64,000 bases of DNA from Paraflavitalea pollutisoli (GCF_029360705.1 NZ_JARKMX010000004.1:62001-126000), one strand, 5' to 3'. Counted from the first letter of the stretch, positions 28,201 to 36,809 are shown. The notes: generated by a model not told the origin, from the letters alone. Numbers and translations are program-made.

Positions 28201-28783
28201 CCATCAGCGGCGAGTTGCCCAGGATGGAACCCAGAAAGTAGAGGATGAATAAGCCGACACCGGCCATGTACACGGCCCGCACCTGCCTGGTCAGCAGGGC
28301 TACGCTAAACAGGATGCTGCAACAAAGCAATACGTTAGGGACACTGAATACCAGCAGTGGCTGTATAAAATACCGCAGGCGAAAAGGCCCCAGGGATGCT
28401 GTATCTGCGCTCATCGTCCCCAGCCAGATGCCTGCGGAACCCAGTGCCAGCACCAACAGTACCACCACGAACAACCCGGTTAAGCGAACGATAAAATAGG
28501 GCAGGCGCCGCAGCGTGGTGCTGAACAGCAGGGCATTCATATCGTAGGTAGTATCGCGCAATACCACCTGGGCACAGAGCAGCGTGCTTACAAATATACC
28601 TGCGAGGCTGATCATACACGTGATATAGCTAATCACATAAGGGGCATTCTTGTGTAGTTCGCCACTGCCAAAGTTACCCTGCGCGATCAGCATGCCCAAT
28701 CCGAGAAACAAAGCACCGGCGATCATGAACGTCAGCTGCCGGAGGTGGTACCTGCTTTCAAACAGCATCAGGTGCTTTACCAT
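25250..28783 (-). CDS. ABC transporter permease fused to an M1-family metallopeptidase
   Basis: 1177 aa. The first about 590 residues hold two sets of six to seven membrane helices like ABC-2 permeases (with ...GELIHRERATRMHELIFATRVP between them). The rest is a periplasmic M1-type gluzincin: zinc motif HEVAH at 918-922 and the third ligand Glu near 942 in VLTESLAKF. The aminopeptidase GxMEN loop is not obvious. This fusion is known from Bacteroidota and some other bacteria; its substrate is not. The ATPase subunit is the adjacent upstream gene, overlapping by 7 bases. Confidence 0.9.
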   Translation of the reverse strand: MVKHLMLFESRYHLRQLTFMIAGALFLGLGMLIAQGNFGSGELHKNAPYVISYITCMISLAGIFVSTLLCAQVVLRDTTYDMNALLFSTTLRRLPYFIVRLTGLFVVVLLVLALGSAGIWLGTMSADTASLGPFRLRYFIQPLLVFSVPNVLLCCSILFSVALLTRQVRAVYMAGVGLFILYFLGSILGNSPLMANSSLKTQENQLWPQLLDPFAITSFFGLTRHWTVDERNQQLLPLAGALLLNRLTWLALAGGLLWLTYRRFAFRLPVATSRRTRPTTPDSPIPLPYHRVSVQTTGRGYSWRAFASQWRLETNSIFRHIPFLVLLALWAFLTAVDLKETILHGPYNIRFYTASGYIVEYLRPMRPALLLVVFYAGELIHRERATRMHELIFATRVPDTVLWCAKTAALASLIASLVTVNILTGIGFQLAQGFHPIEWNLYCSLFLYSGWPLLLYAILIGFLQSLFNNKYAGMLLSLAVVGVFLFGNRLGLHSYLVRYAATPLPDYAYMSGWGHEEKALYYYLLYWTAIAGLLLLAGAACWKTRNKGSFRSTFRQQQRPRFTWKFIMTALCLSTCLAIAIFVRYSAGHQPLVREALYSWQASYEKTYRSRVSLPQPSITHVQLATDLYPGQRRYTVRGQYRLRNESSQPVTTVWLGNDAAVTSIRYTIPNARLAEQDDRFGQSIYQLGQPLQPGDSMTLSFTQEVIQSPFVPFNSEHAIVDNGSYVELEKYLPYLGYQEQYELEDAPLRKKQGLPPQTKLPATDSAYHFVTMDHVISTVPDQQVVSVGALQRDWTQNGRHYFHYQSERPIAFKFAFSSARYALHRENHDGVQLNILYQPGLDYNIPLIAQAMTDALDYGSKQWGAYPFQQLTLAAIPHYPGAATAYPGVLFSTERISFMSNLHDSTRFNSVYAVTAHEVAHQWWANVLSPMDGPGRAVLTESLAKFGEYMAVEKRFGAHYLRRLLQADNNLYFALRGMDHEQEQPLYQTDKPYVYYQKGGMVMYGIKEMLGEDTVNAALRALIAQHGYPASKGRPDDLLQLLVAGTNQQQAAQIQEWFTGTATYDNAVRAVRCDSLTGGRFRLTIEVQHGKKGTGKSAPSADTPPDLVPIALYAAPHITWDGSTQPLYRQHYWLSRSQHTLVIEVDRRPAVVAIDPLGYLPDEDLSNNYYLLSDTE

Positions 28784-29682
28784 ACCGTTACCTCCTTTTT
28801 AGTGCCGGTAGCACCCGTCAGGGCCGAGAAGTATACTGCCGAAAGATCGGGTGGGCATTGGGTAAAGCCGGTTTCTGGCTGACTGTCTGAAAGCACCAAT
28901 ACCTGTAGCTGTCCACCGGTGATGCGGGTGCTGATCACTGGTAGCTTGTCCTGGTAGCGCGCAACCTCCTGCCTGGCTATGGCTTTTTGCCAGACCTTGC
29001 CGGCCAGTTTTTCCGTCAATACGGCGGGCTTCCCTTGTAAGATCACCCTTCCTCCGGCCAGGATGGCCATATTGGGACAGAGGTCATGTACATCTTCCAC
29101 AATATGGGTGGATAGGATCACCACTACCTGTTCGCCGATCTGGCACAGCAGGTCGTGAAAACGGTTGCGCTCCAGCGGATCGAGGCCAGCGGTCGGTTCA
29201 TCTACAATGATTAGTTGTGGGTTGCCCAGCAGGGCCTGTGCAATGCCAAAGCGTTGGCGCATGCCGCCCGAGAAGGTGCTCACCGCCTGCCGGCGAACGT
29301 TGTACAGGTTGGTCTGTTGCAGCAGCGCAGCTACCTGTTCTTGCCGGGCTGCTTTGTTGTCGATCCCTTTCAGCACGGCCAGGTGGTGCAGCAGCTCCTG
29401 GGCCGACAGGCGTGGGTACACCCCAAAATCCTGTGGCAGATAGCCGAGCTGGCAACGCAATTGGTAAGGGTCTTTAAAAATATCGATACCATCAAACTGC
29501 ACCTGGCCACTATCGGCGGTTTGCAGGGTGGCCAGGGTGCGCATCAGGGACGATTTGCCGGCGCCATTGGGACCCAGCAGGCCAAAGAGGCCATTGGAGA
29601 TGTCGAGCGAAACCTGGCTCAGCGCCTGAACACCATTGCTGTACCGTTTGGAAAGATCCCGTATTTGTAAACGATGCATCAT
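28777..29682 (-). CDS. ABC transporter ATP-binding protein
   Basis: 301 aa with every ATPase element: Walker A GPNGAGKSSL, Q-loop in GYLPQDFGVYPRLSA, signature FSGGMRQRFG, Walker B LIIVDEPTAGLDP and H-loop in ILSTHIVEDV. The last about 80 residues are a variable domain. It drives the permease/peptidase fusion that follows. A LytS/LytTR pair is encoded divergently beside it and may regulate it. Confidence 0.95.
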   Translation of the reverse strand: MMHRLQIRDLSKRYSNGVQALSQVSLDISNGLFGLLGPNGAGKSSLMRTLATLQTADSGQVQFDGIDIFKDPYQLRCQLGYLPQDFGVYPRLSAQELLHHLAVLKGIDNKAARQEQVAALLQQTNLYNVRRQAVSTFSGGMRQRFGIAQALLGNPQLIIVDEPTAGLDPLERNRFHDLLCQIGEQVVVILSTHIVEDVHDLCPNMAILAGGRVILQGKPAVLTEKLAGKVWQKAIARQEVARYQDKLPVISTRITGGQLQVLVLSDSQPETGFTQCPPDLSAVYFSALTGATGTKKEVTVW

Positions 29683-29928
29683 GGGAAAAGAAGGGTTTTA
29701 AATAAAAGCAATGTTTTTCATGACTACCCGGTACCGATGACCGGTTCAATCAGGTGCAAACTATCACCGGGGTGGCAGCGTGAAAACTAATAGTGATCAG
29801 GAGCGGGTAAGTGGTGACAAACCCCTGGCTGGTCCTGATATCGGGGAGTGGCGGCATACATCATCAAAACCGGTACGTTGGTCATTATTTTTTCCGGGTA
29901 TGCCAGGACCAACGTTCTTTTACAACCA
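29683..29928. other. Divergent intergenic region
   Basis: Between the ABC ATPase (minus) and the LytS-type kinase (plus). It contains a short inverted repeat around CCGGTACCGATGACCGG (29728-29744). On the plus strand TATTTTTT (29886-29893) resembles a -7 box but lacks the final G. Nothing stronger is visible. Confidence 0.3.
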
Positions 29929-31440
29929 ATGAAGCAAAAGATAGCACCCTGGATGCCGGTGATGGGGGCGTGGTTGGGCCGTCGTTCCTCCACGATCCTG
30001 TACCTGGGGTTGATCAGTTGGGTTTGGTTGTCGGACATGACCCGGCTGCAGCCTGGTTGGTGGGGGTATTACATCAGTAACCTCCTGTTGACGGGGGTAG
30101 CCCTGGCGCCAGCACTCTTTTTCTCCTGGTTCCAGCAGCAATGGAAAAGCAGCTGGCCTACTGGTCGATACTGGCGGTGGTGGTTGCTTTGTTTTGCCGT
30201 ATACCTTCCGGCGCTGCTGCTTGGCCTTACCTATTGGAACACGGCGTATATGCACCAGCGAGACCTGGTCATTACGTGTGCAATTGGTGTGCTGGTGCTG
30301 GAGTTGGTGTTGGTCGTCAACAGGGTTGGGCAACAGCGGCTGCGTCAATGGAAATGGATTCAACGCATCAGTCTGGAAAAGGCCTTATTGATCAGCATGT
30401 TATTGATCTCTGTAACGTTGTCCATCATGGCGGTGTCAAGTATCGGCAATCCGGAATACGATCTGCCAGACCGGCTGTTGCTCGGGTTTGACTTTAAACT
30501 GCGGCAGGTATTTGTTCGCTTCGGCACCTTTATCAGTTATACGGCGCAGTTCCTCTTCATGTATGCCTGCGGTTATTTTTATTTTTATGTCAACAACCGC
30601 ATCCTGGTGCCCAGGGTATTGAAGGCGCAGGGATGGATACTGTATTGCCTGACCGGACTCGCCTTTGTGGCCCTGAGCTATCCGATCGTAGGACAACTGC
30701 TGGCCTGGTTGCCGATCAATAAGCGGCTTGGCATGGTGTTTAACAGCGATCCCTTCCGGCTCGAAAATGGATTTGCTGCCGTGCTCATCCTGCTCCTCAG
30801 CCTTCCGGTAGTGGTAGCCATGCAATGGGTACGGCAAAACAATACCATCCTGGCCCTCGAAAAATCAAAAGCGCAGACCGAACTGGACCTGTTGCAGCAG
30901 CAACTCAATCCACATTTCTTTTTCAATACCCTCAATAACCTCTATGCCCTCAGCCTCACGCAGGCCAAAGAAACACCGGATACCATTCTGCAATTGTCGG
31001 AGTTGATGCGCTATGTGATCTACAAGGCCAAGGAGCCCGTGGTATCGACGGAGGAAGAGATCAGGTATATTGAAGATTACCTGCAGCTACAGCAGATGCG
31101 GTTGAAGCGGCAACCCGATATACGGTTCAATTACCAGGTGGCGGCGGATGCGCCCCCCATTCCTCCTTTGCTGCTGATCATCCTGGTAGAAAACGCGTGT
31201 AAGCATGGTATTGAACCAGCTACCGGACCTTCTTTCCTGCACATGGACCTGGTGGCGGACCGCCAACAACTGTATTTTTCCTGTGTCAATTCGGTAGAAG
31301 AGCAAGGCGCTACGCCGGGAGGGATCGGACTGGCCAACCTGCAACGCCGGCTCGACCTGTTGTATCCCGGTAAACACCGTTTTACCACCCAACAGGAAAA
31401 TCATACTTTTAAGGCTACACTCGAGTTGTTACACGTATGA
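29929..31440 (+). CDS. LytS-type sensor histidine kinase
   Basis: 503 aa from the ATG at 29929; the frame opens at 29848, but the upstream 27 codons lack the expected membrane start. Seven or eight hydrophobic helices cover residues 1-310. The His_kinase (PF06580) motif QQLNPHFFFNTLNNLYA carries the phospho-accepting His, and LLIILVENACKHGIEPA is the ATP-binding N-box, with GGIGLANLQRRL after it. No extracellular ligand domain is obvious. The stop overlaps the start of the LytTR regulator (ATGA), forming a two-component pair. Confidence 0.92.
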   Translation: MKQKIAPWMPVMGAWLGRRSSTILYLGLISWVWLSDMTRLQPGWWGYYISNLLLTGVALAPALFFSWFQQQWKSSWPTGRYWRWWLLCFAVYLPALLLGLTYWNTAYMHQRDLVITCAIGVLVLELVLVVNRVGQQRLRQWKWIQRISLEKALLISMLLISVTLSIMAVSSIGNPEYDLPDRLLLGFDFKLRQVFVRFGTFISYTAQFLFMYACGYFYFYVNNRILVPRVLKAQGWILYCLTGLAFVALSYPIVGQLLAWLPINKRLGMVFNSDPFRLENGFAAVLILLLSLPVVVAMQWVRQNNTILALEKSKAQTELDLLQQQLNPHFFFNTLNNLYALSLTQAKETPDTILQLSELMRYVIYKAKEPVVSTEEEIRYIEDYLQLQQMRLKRQPDIRFNYQVAADAPPIPPLLLIILVENACKHGIEPATGPSFLHMDLVADRQQLYFSCVNSVEEQGATPGGIGLANLQRRLDLLYPGKHRFTTQQENHTFKATLELLHV

Positions 31441-32165
31441 AACTACGCTGTCTGATCGTGGATGATGAGCCGTTGGCGCACCAGGTGATCCTCCGGTACA
31501 TGGAAGACCTGCCATTCCTGGAACTGGCGGGCCAGTGCTACCTGGCTACAGAAGCTATTGCCTTTCTGAATACGCAACCGGTGGACCTTATTTTTCTCGA
31601 TATCCGGATGCCACGTCTCAACGGGCTCGATTTGCTGCGCTCCCTGCAACAGCGGCCCTTGGTGATCATCACGTCGGCCTATGAAGAACATGCCCTGGAG
31701 AGCTTCGAACTGGAAGTATGTGATTATTTGCTCAAGCCTTTCCGTTTCGACCGGTTTCTCAAAGCCGCCAACCGCGCGTTGTCCCTGCATGCGTTGCGTC
31801 ATCCCGCTGCCGCGGCTGTGGCATCCCTGGCGACCAGTAACCTGCCTGCGGCAGAACCCGCCCGGATCTATATCAAAGCCGATAAGAAACAAGTACAGTT
31901 GGAGCTGGATGAGGTATATTACCTGGAAAGCGTGGGCAATTATGTCAAAGTATGGGGTGCGGACAAATTCCTGTTGACGGCCCGAACGCTGAGTAGTTTT
32001 GAAGAGCAGTTACCGGCCGATTCCTTCCTGCGGATCCATAAATCCTATATACTCAACAAAAAATTTGTGCACTATATAGAGGGCAATACCATCCGCCTGC
32101 GCAATGGTAAGGAACTGCCCATCGGGAAAAGTTATAAACACCTCATCAAAGACCTGCCATCATGA
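31437..32165 (+). CDS. LytTR-family response regulator
   Basis: 242 aa. The receiver domain has LIVDDEP, the phospho-acceptor Asp in LIFLDIRMP, and YLLKPFRFDRF. The LytTR DNA-binding domain starts near residue 140 (IYIKADKKQVQLEL, YYLESVGNYVKV, FLRIHKSYILNKKFV). It is translationally coupled to the kinase before it and to the DoxX-like gene after it (ATGA overlaps on both sides). Confidence 0.94.
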   Translation: MKLRCLIVDDEPLAHQVILRYMEDLPFLELAGQCYLATEAIAFLNTQPVDLIFLDIRMPRLNGLDLLRSLQQRPLVIITSAYEEHALESFELEVCDYLLKPFRFDRFLKAANRALSLHALRHPAAAAVASLATSNLPAAEPARIYIKADKKQVQLELDEVYYLESVGNYVKVWGADKFLLTARTLSSFEEQLPADSFLRIHKSYILNKKFVHYIEGNTIRLRNGKELPIGKSYKHLIKDLPS

Positions 32166-32551
32166 ATCTATTCAACAATGCTTTCCTCCTGCGCCTTGCG
32201 GTGGCCATCACCTTGCTGGCGCACAGTGTACCGGGCATGTTTACCGGTGGTGTCAATGATTTTGGCAACCTCTACCTCAACCAGGTTGGTTTTGCGCCGT
32301 TGGGACTACCCATCGCCTGGGCCATCAAATTGTCGCATGTGGCTGCGGCTATTTGTTTTCTGCTCGACAGGTACGTAAAGGCCGCAGGTTGGATCACGCT
32401 TTTTGTGCTCATAACAGGCATTGTTATGGTACATTTTAAAGAAGGATGGTTTGTGGTCGGTGGCGGACGCAATGGCGTCGAATTCAATTTTCTCCTTATT
32501 TGCGTGATCCTGCACCTGATGTTCCGGGGCAAGGCTGCTCGATCGAACTAG
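32162..32551 (+). CDS. Small four-helix membrane protein, DoxX-like
   Basis: 129 aa with four hydrophobic helices and the LLRLAVAITLLAHSVPGMF start seen in DoxX/DoxD-like proteins. It overlaps the LytTR gene by four bases, so it belongs to that operon. Its TAG stop overlaps the TAG of the convergent TPR gene. Function not known; DoxX relatives are linked to redox or quinone metabolism in other bacteria, but no such site is visible here. Confidence 0.75.
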   Translation: MNLFNNAFLLRLAVAITLLAHSVPGMFTGGVNDFGNLYLNQVGFAPLGLPIAWAIKLSHVAAAICFLLDRYVKAAGWITLFVLITGIVMVHFKEGWFVVGGGRNGVEFNFLLICVILHLMFRGKAARSN

Positions 32552-34407
32552 AAGGCGCAGCTCTTGATCAGTCCGTTGGCGAGCGTGATCTTTTGTGTAT
32601 CGCCATCGGTTTTGACCTCTACAAATTTTTCCAGACGTTTGGCGCGGGCAACCGTATAGTCCTGGTTGTAATAATAGTTGGTGGTGGTTCTTACCGGACC
32701 ATTTTGGTAGGTATCGCTTCCGGTGTATACTTTAGCGGTCTTCAGCTGGTTGAAGCTGTGTATGATCTGGATAAAGTATTTGCCGGGTTTCAGTCCTTTG
32801 AATTCAAAGCGGCCATCGGCATCTGCGGTCGTTTCTATGCGGTATTGGTTCGCTTCATTCGACATGTATACGTTGGTGTGTTTGCCCTCCTTCTTCTCCC
32901 GCAGGTCGTACCATTCTTCCAGGTAGGGGGTAACGGGAAACAATACCACCTTCACGCCCTGCGCATCGAAAATGCGCCCATCCACTTTGGTGCAGGCTTT
33001 TCCCCGAATGGTTGACAGACCGCGTTCCAGGCCAGCCTTGGCGATGGCCGGGTCAAACGTGCCGAGGGGGAACAGTGAGCGCATGGTATTGCCGCCGGTG
33101 GCAGTAATATTCCCACCCAGTTCTGCGAATTTCTTGCGGTCGAGGTCTGCCTCCTTGCTTTTACCGATCGCATCGTACGCTTCTGCACGGTTCTGGTATG
33201 CGTACATATTTTTAGCATCGAGCTCGATCGCTTTGTTGTAGTTGTTCAGTGCTTCCTGGAAATGCTGTTTGTCGTGGTGTATGAAGGCAAGGTACAGGTA
33301 GCCATTGGCGGATTTTGGGTCGATCTGCAACACCTTGTTGAAATCTTTCAAAGCTTCATCCAGTTGTTTATTGCGGTACAGCACGAAGCCGTGTTGCATA
33401 TAAGCGTCCTTGAAGTTGGGGTCCAGGTCGAGCGCCTTGTTGTATTCTCTGAGCGCCTGCTCTGGCTGCTGTCTGGCGTTGTAGGTGTTGCCGCGCAATA
33501 CGTAGGTATTGGGGGCCTTGGGGTTGACCTCTACCGACTTGTTGTATTCGCTGAGGGCAGCATCGTATTTTTTCTGATCGTAATATACATTGCCCCGGTT
33601 GTTGTAGGCTTCCCAGTCTTTGGGGTTGAGTTGTATGGCCTTGGTATAGTCGGCGATGGCTTCTTCCGGTTTGCCAATACGTTTATAACACACGCCACGG
33701 TTGAACCAGGAGTCGGCGAAAGTCGGATCGAGGTTGATGGATTGTGTATAGTCGGGAATGGCTTTATCCGGCAGGTTTTGATTGAGGTAAATATTGCCTC
33801 GGTAGTGATAGGGCGTTCCATACCGTGGGTTGACGGCGATGGCTTTGTTGTAGTCGGCCATGGCCGGCTCGTATTGTTGCTGGCTGAAATAGATGAAGCC
33901 ACGTTTGGTGAGGGCCCTGGCATTGCGTGGGTTCAGTTCGATACATTTACTGTAATCTGCCAGCGATTCTTTCGATTTATCCAGGGCTGAATAAGCCAGT
34001 CCACGGGCGTAGTAATCGAAAGAAGACTGTGCATTGCGCAACATTCCAATGGCTTTCTCTGCGGTCGTGCGGGCTGCTGTGCTATTGCCGCTGATCCGGT
34101 AGTAGTCGGCCTGCAGGGCTACCAGCGTACCATTGGTGGGTTGTAATTTGAGCGCCTTTTCCAGGTCGGCCTGGGCGGAGGGCATTTTGTTTTCGAACAT
34201 GGCACCGCTGGCACGGACGGCATAGGCGAGGGCCTGGTTGGCGTCGGCGGCAATCACGGTGTTGGCTGTTTGCTGCGCCAGGAAGAAATTGCCTTCCATC
34301 AACTGGTTTAAGGCAGTTTGTGCGGTAGCATTGTTTTGAGCCAGCAGGGGAGTAAAAGAATGGCAAGTCAGGATGAGCGCGGTGATGAACGATCGTTTTC
34401 TTAGCAT
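32548..34407 (-). CDS. Secreted tetratricopeptide-repeat protein
   Basis: 619 aa. Signal peptide (cleavage after PLLAQ), then about eleven TPR units between residues 30 and 425. Each has the NPRNARALTKRGFIYFSQQQ-like pattern with conserved Gly, Tyr and Ala positions and the DYxKAIxLNP linker. The last about 150 residues contain a carboxypeptidase-regulatory-like beta-sandwich (GRFEFKGLKPGKYFIQI) and a few Tyr/Asn-rich strands. It probably acts as a periplasmic protein-protein scaffold. It stands alone and converges on the DoxX-like gene with overlapping stops and no terminator between them. Confidence 0.88.
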   Translation of the reverse strand: MLRKRSFITALILTCHSFTPLLAQNNATAQTALNQLMEGNFFLAQQTANTVIAADANQALAYAVRASGAMFENKMPSAQADLEKALKLQPTNGTLVALQADYYRISGNSTAARTTAEKAIGMLRNAQSSFDYYARGLAYSALDKSKESLADYSKCIELNPRNARALTKRGFIYFSQQQYEPAMADYNKAIAVNPRYGTPYHYRGNIYLNQNLPDKAIPDYTQSINLDPTFADSWFNRGVCYKRIGKPEEAIADYTKAIQLNPKDWEAYNNRGNVYYDQKKYDAALSEYNKSVEVNPKAPNTYVLRGNTYNARQQPEQALREYNKALDLDPNFKDAYMQHGFVLYRNKQLDEALKDFNKVLQIDPKSANGYLYLAFIHHDKQHFQEALNNYNKAIELDAKNMYAYQNRAEAYDAIGKSKEADLDRKKFAELGGNITATGGNTMRSLFPLGTFDPAIAKAGLERGLSTIRGKACTKVDGRIFDAQGVKVVLFPVTPYLEEWYDLREKKEGKHTNVYMSNEANQYRIETTADADGRFEFKGLKPGKYFIQIIHSFNQLKTAKVYTGSDTYQNGPVRTTTNYYYNQDYTVARAKRLEKFVEVKTDGDTQKITLANGLIKSCAF

Positions 34408-34453
34408 GCGTTTCAGGTGTTTGAGAATGGTTGCTTGGATACGGGGTACCTCG

Positions 34454-34461
34454 CAAAACTA
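34454..34461 (-). promoter_or_regulatory. Candidate -7 box for the TPR gene
   Basis: The minus strand reads TAGTTTTG, an exact TAnnTTTG match, 47 bases before the start codon at 34407. A TTG at the -33 distance is not evident. Confidence 0.35.
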
Positions 34462-34584
34462 ATACCATAAGCGGGGAATCCGGCTGTTGCAGGGCGAATA
34501 TTCTCCCGGATCGCTTGCAGAATACCAACAAACCCCGAATGAAGCGCTACTGGTTTACCGGTAGGTTGGGTGTACTGTGTCAAC

Positions 34585-35817
34585 CTACCGCACGTCGAGT
34601 TTTTTACGGATGACCTGCCGTTCCTGTTCGGTGCGGGCCTGCTGCAGCGCGGCGTGCAGGTGTTGCCTTGCTCGTTCTTCGTCGATACCGGTATAGAGAT
34701 CACCCAGTAACAGGTGATAGAAGGGATGGTCGTGCAGGGATAGTTTTTCCGCTTCGGGAATCGCTGTCAGCTTGTCACGTGCTTTGGCCAATGCATAGGT
34801 GCGGTTGAGGGCTGCCAGGGCACTGTAGTCTATTTGCAGCAGGTGGTTATAGTGCTGCAGGATATGCTCCCATTTCTCCTGACTGTCGGTCTGTTGGGTA
34901 TGCCACCAGGCAATGCCCGCTTCGAGATGATACTTCGACAAGGTATTGCCGCTGGCGGCGCAACGCAGGAAATACCCGCCCTTGCTGATCAGGTCGCTGT
35001 TCCAACGGCTGCTGTCCTGCTGTGCATAAAGAATAAATCCGCCGTGTTCATCGAGGCGGGCATCCAGGCGGGAAGCATGAAAGCACATCAGTGCCAGCAA
35101 GGCGTTTACGGGTGGTGTATTAGTGGTACTGTGCTCTACCAGCATCGTGCATAGGCGCATGGCCTCCAGGCAAAGCTCCCGGCGAATGGCCAGGGGCGCC
35201 TGCAGCGAATAATAACCTTCGTTGAAGAGCAGGTAGATCGTTGTCAATACGGTTTCCAGTCGTGCGTCGATAGCATTAGGCGGCGGCAGTTCGATTACGA
35301 TCTTCGCTTCGCGTAGTGTTTCCCTGGCACGGTAGAGGCGTTTGTTGATGGTGTCTTTAGACGTTAGAAATGCGGCGGCGATCTCGTCGATCCCGAATCC
35401 GCAGAGGATGCGCAGGGCGAGCCCGATCTGTGCTGCTGCGGGTATAGCAGGATGACAGATGGTGAACATCATGAGCAGCTGGCTGTCATTGATGTTTTGT
35501 GGCGAAAGGTCGATCGTGGTTTGTGTCGACTGGCTGGCTGCTGCCAGTGCTGGCATTATCTTTTGGTGGTAGGTTCGTTGGCGTTGCAACTGGTTGATCG
35601 CTTTGTTGCGTGCTACCTGGTAAAGCCAGGCGACCGGGTTGGCGGGTGTGCCCTGCACCCCCCAGGTTTGTGCTGCCGTCAGAAAAGTTTCACTGGCGAT
35701 GTCTTCGGCCGTGGTCATGGCGTCAAAACCAAAATGCCGGTATAGTACCGACACGATCTTGCGGTATTCCGTCCTGAACAGGTGCGGCAGCAATACAGGT
35801 TCCTGGTCGCCTGGCAT
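34585..35817 (-). CDS. ECF sigma factor with C-terminal TPR-like domain (ECF42 type)
   Basis: 410 aa. Sigma region 2 (LFRTEYRKIVSVLYRHFG, ASETFLTAAQTW, WLYQVARNKAINQLQR) and region 4 (LRILCGFGIDEIAAAFLTSKDTINKRLYRARETL) fill the first 190 residues. The remaining 220 are helical with the NEGYYSLQ, RELCLEAMRL and LNRTYALAKARD segments of the SnoaL-free, TPR-like extension of ECF42. That group is usually encoded with DGPF/YCII proteins and has no classical anti-sigma; the YCII gene lies 10 bases upstream here. Confidence 0.9.
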   Translation of the reverse strand: MPGDQEPVLLPHLFRTEYRKIVSVLYRHFGFDAMTTAEDIASETFLTAAQTWGVQGTPANPVAWLYQVARNKAINQLQRQRTYHQKIMPALAAASQSTQTTIDLSPQNINDSQLLMMFTICHPAIPAAAQIGLALRILCGFGIDEIAAAFLTSKDTINKRLYRARETLREAKIVIELPPPNAIDARLETVLTTIYLLFNEGYYSLQAPLAIRRELCLEAMRLCTMLVEHSTTNTPPVNALLALMCFHASRLDARLDEHGGFILYAQQDSSRWNSDLISKGGYFLRCAASGNTLSKYHLEAGIAWWHTQQTDSQEKWEHILQHYNHLLQIDYSALAALNRTYALAKARDKLTAIPEAEKLSLHDHPFYHLLLGDLYTGIDEERARQHLHAALQQARTEQERQVIRKKLDVR

Positions 35818-35827
35818 ACTATGCTGT

Positions 35828-36187
35828 TTAGGAGGCAGCCTGGTGCACCCCCATTACTTTTCTTACTTCCACGCTATTGCCTTCGCCCTCGAGGATGGGG
35901 CAGGCGCGGGCCATGGATACGGCGTCATCAAAATCAGTGGCTTTCACAATGATGAACCCTGCCAGCGATTCTTTGATCTCTGCATAAGGGCCATCTGTTA
36001 CCACGGCTGTTCCTTTCAATACCCGGCCTTCGGTGGACAGACCTGTACCGCCGCTGAATTTATTTTGCGCAGCAATGCCGCCCACCCAGTCCTGGTACTG
36101 CTGAATAAATACCTGCATCTGTTCCGGCGAAGGTTGTTTTTCTTTGGTAAGGAGGTCGAGGCGCATCAGCAATAGATATTCTTCCAT
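35828..36187 (-). CDS. YCII/DGPF-domain protein
   Basis: 119 aa from MEEYLLLM at 36187; the longer frame to 36289 adds unlikely residues. TDGPYAEIKESLAGF contains the DGPF-type motif (DGPY) of this family, and the ferredoxin-like fold pattern continues through ACPILEGEGNSVEVRKV. These small proteins are fixed neighbours of ECF42 sigma factors and are thought to be part of their signalling or output; the reaction is unknown. Confidence 0.9.
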   Translation of the reverse strand: MEEYLLLMRLDLLTKEKQPSPEQMQVFIQQYQDWVGGIAAQNKFSGGTGLSTEGRVLKGTAVVTDGPYAEIKESLAGFIIVKATDFDDAVSMARACPILEGEGNSVEVRKVMGVHQAAS

Positions 36188-36248
36188 GTTGGCAAGATTT
36201 TGTTTGGCGCAGGTTTTTTGACAATGGCCTGCGCCTGGTAAATGTAAA

Positions 36249-36809
36249 TCAGATTCCGGATGGTACATACGTGAGTAATACCACACCACTGCTGAATATA
36301 CGGTGACCGCTCAATTGCAGATCGAGTGAGTGCCCGATTCCCTGTAAAAAAGGCGTGCCGACCCCCAGGGCCACCGGGTCGATCATCACCTGGAAGGTAT
36401 CTACCAGCCCGGCAGCCGCCAATTGAGCCAGCAGTTGACCGCTGCCCAATACCGTGATGGGTTTACCACCATGGGCTTTGAGGTCCCGGATAGCGGGGAT
36501 CAGGTCGCCCTGTACGATACGGGTATTTTGCCAGGACGCCTGACGGAGGCTGCGCGATACGACCATTTTGTCGGCGGCATTCATGCCCCGGGCCATCTCG
36601 GGCATCAAGGTGGCTGCCTGGGCCGTTGGCCAGAAACCGGCCATCATGTCGTAGGTCTTGCGGCCAAACAACAACAGGCTGTCTGTCTGCAGACCTTCCA
36701 GCGCATAGGCGGATTCTTCTTCCCCATGCCGGTGCCAACTGGTATCGCCCTTACTGCCCTGGTAAAACCCGTTGAGGGTCAAAAAAGTAAAAGATGATAA
36801 TGGATGCAT
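36249..36809 (-). CDS. Dihydrofolate reductase / RibD C-terminal family protein
   Basis: 186 aa. The NADPH-binding RibD_C/DHFR-like segments are LTLNGFYQGSKGD near the start, LLFGRKTYDMMAGFW, MVVSRSLRQASW and ITVLGSGQLLAQLAAAGLVD. Such small stand-alone proteins of Bacteroidota are annotated as dihydrofolate reductase family, but few have been tested. It is first in the 36809-to-34585 group with the YCII and ECF42 genes and is probably part of that regulon. Confidence 0.85.
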   Translation of the reverse strand: MHPLSSFTFLTLNGFYQGSKGDTSWHRHGEEESAYALEGLQTDSLLLFGRKTYDMMAGFWPTAQAATLMPEMARGMNAADKMVVSRSLRQASWQNTRIVQGDLIPAIRDLKAHGGKPITVLGSGQLLAQLAAAGLVDTFQVMIDPVALGVGTPFLQGIGHSLDLQLSGHRIFSSGVVLLTYVPSGI

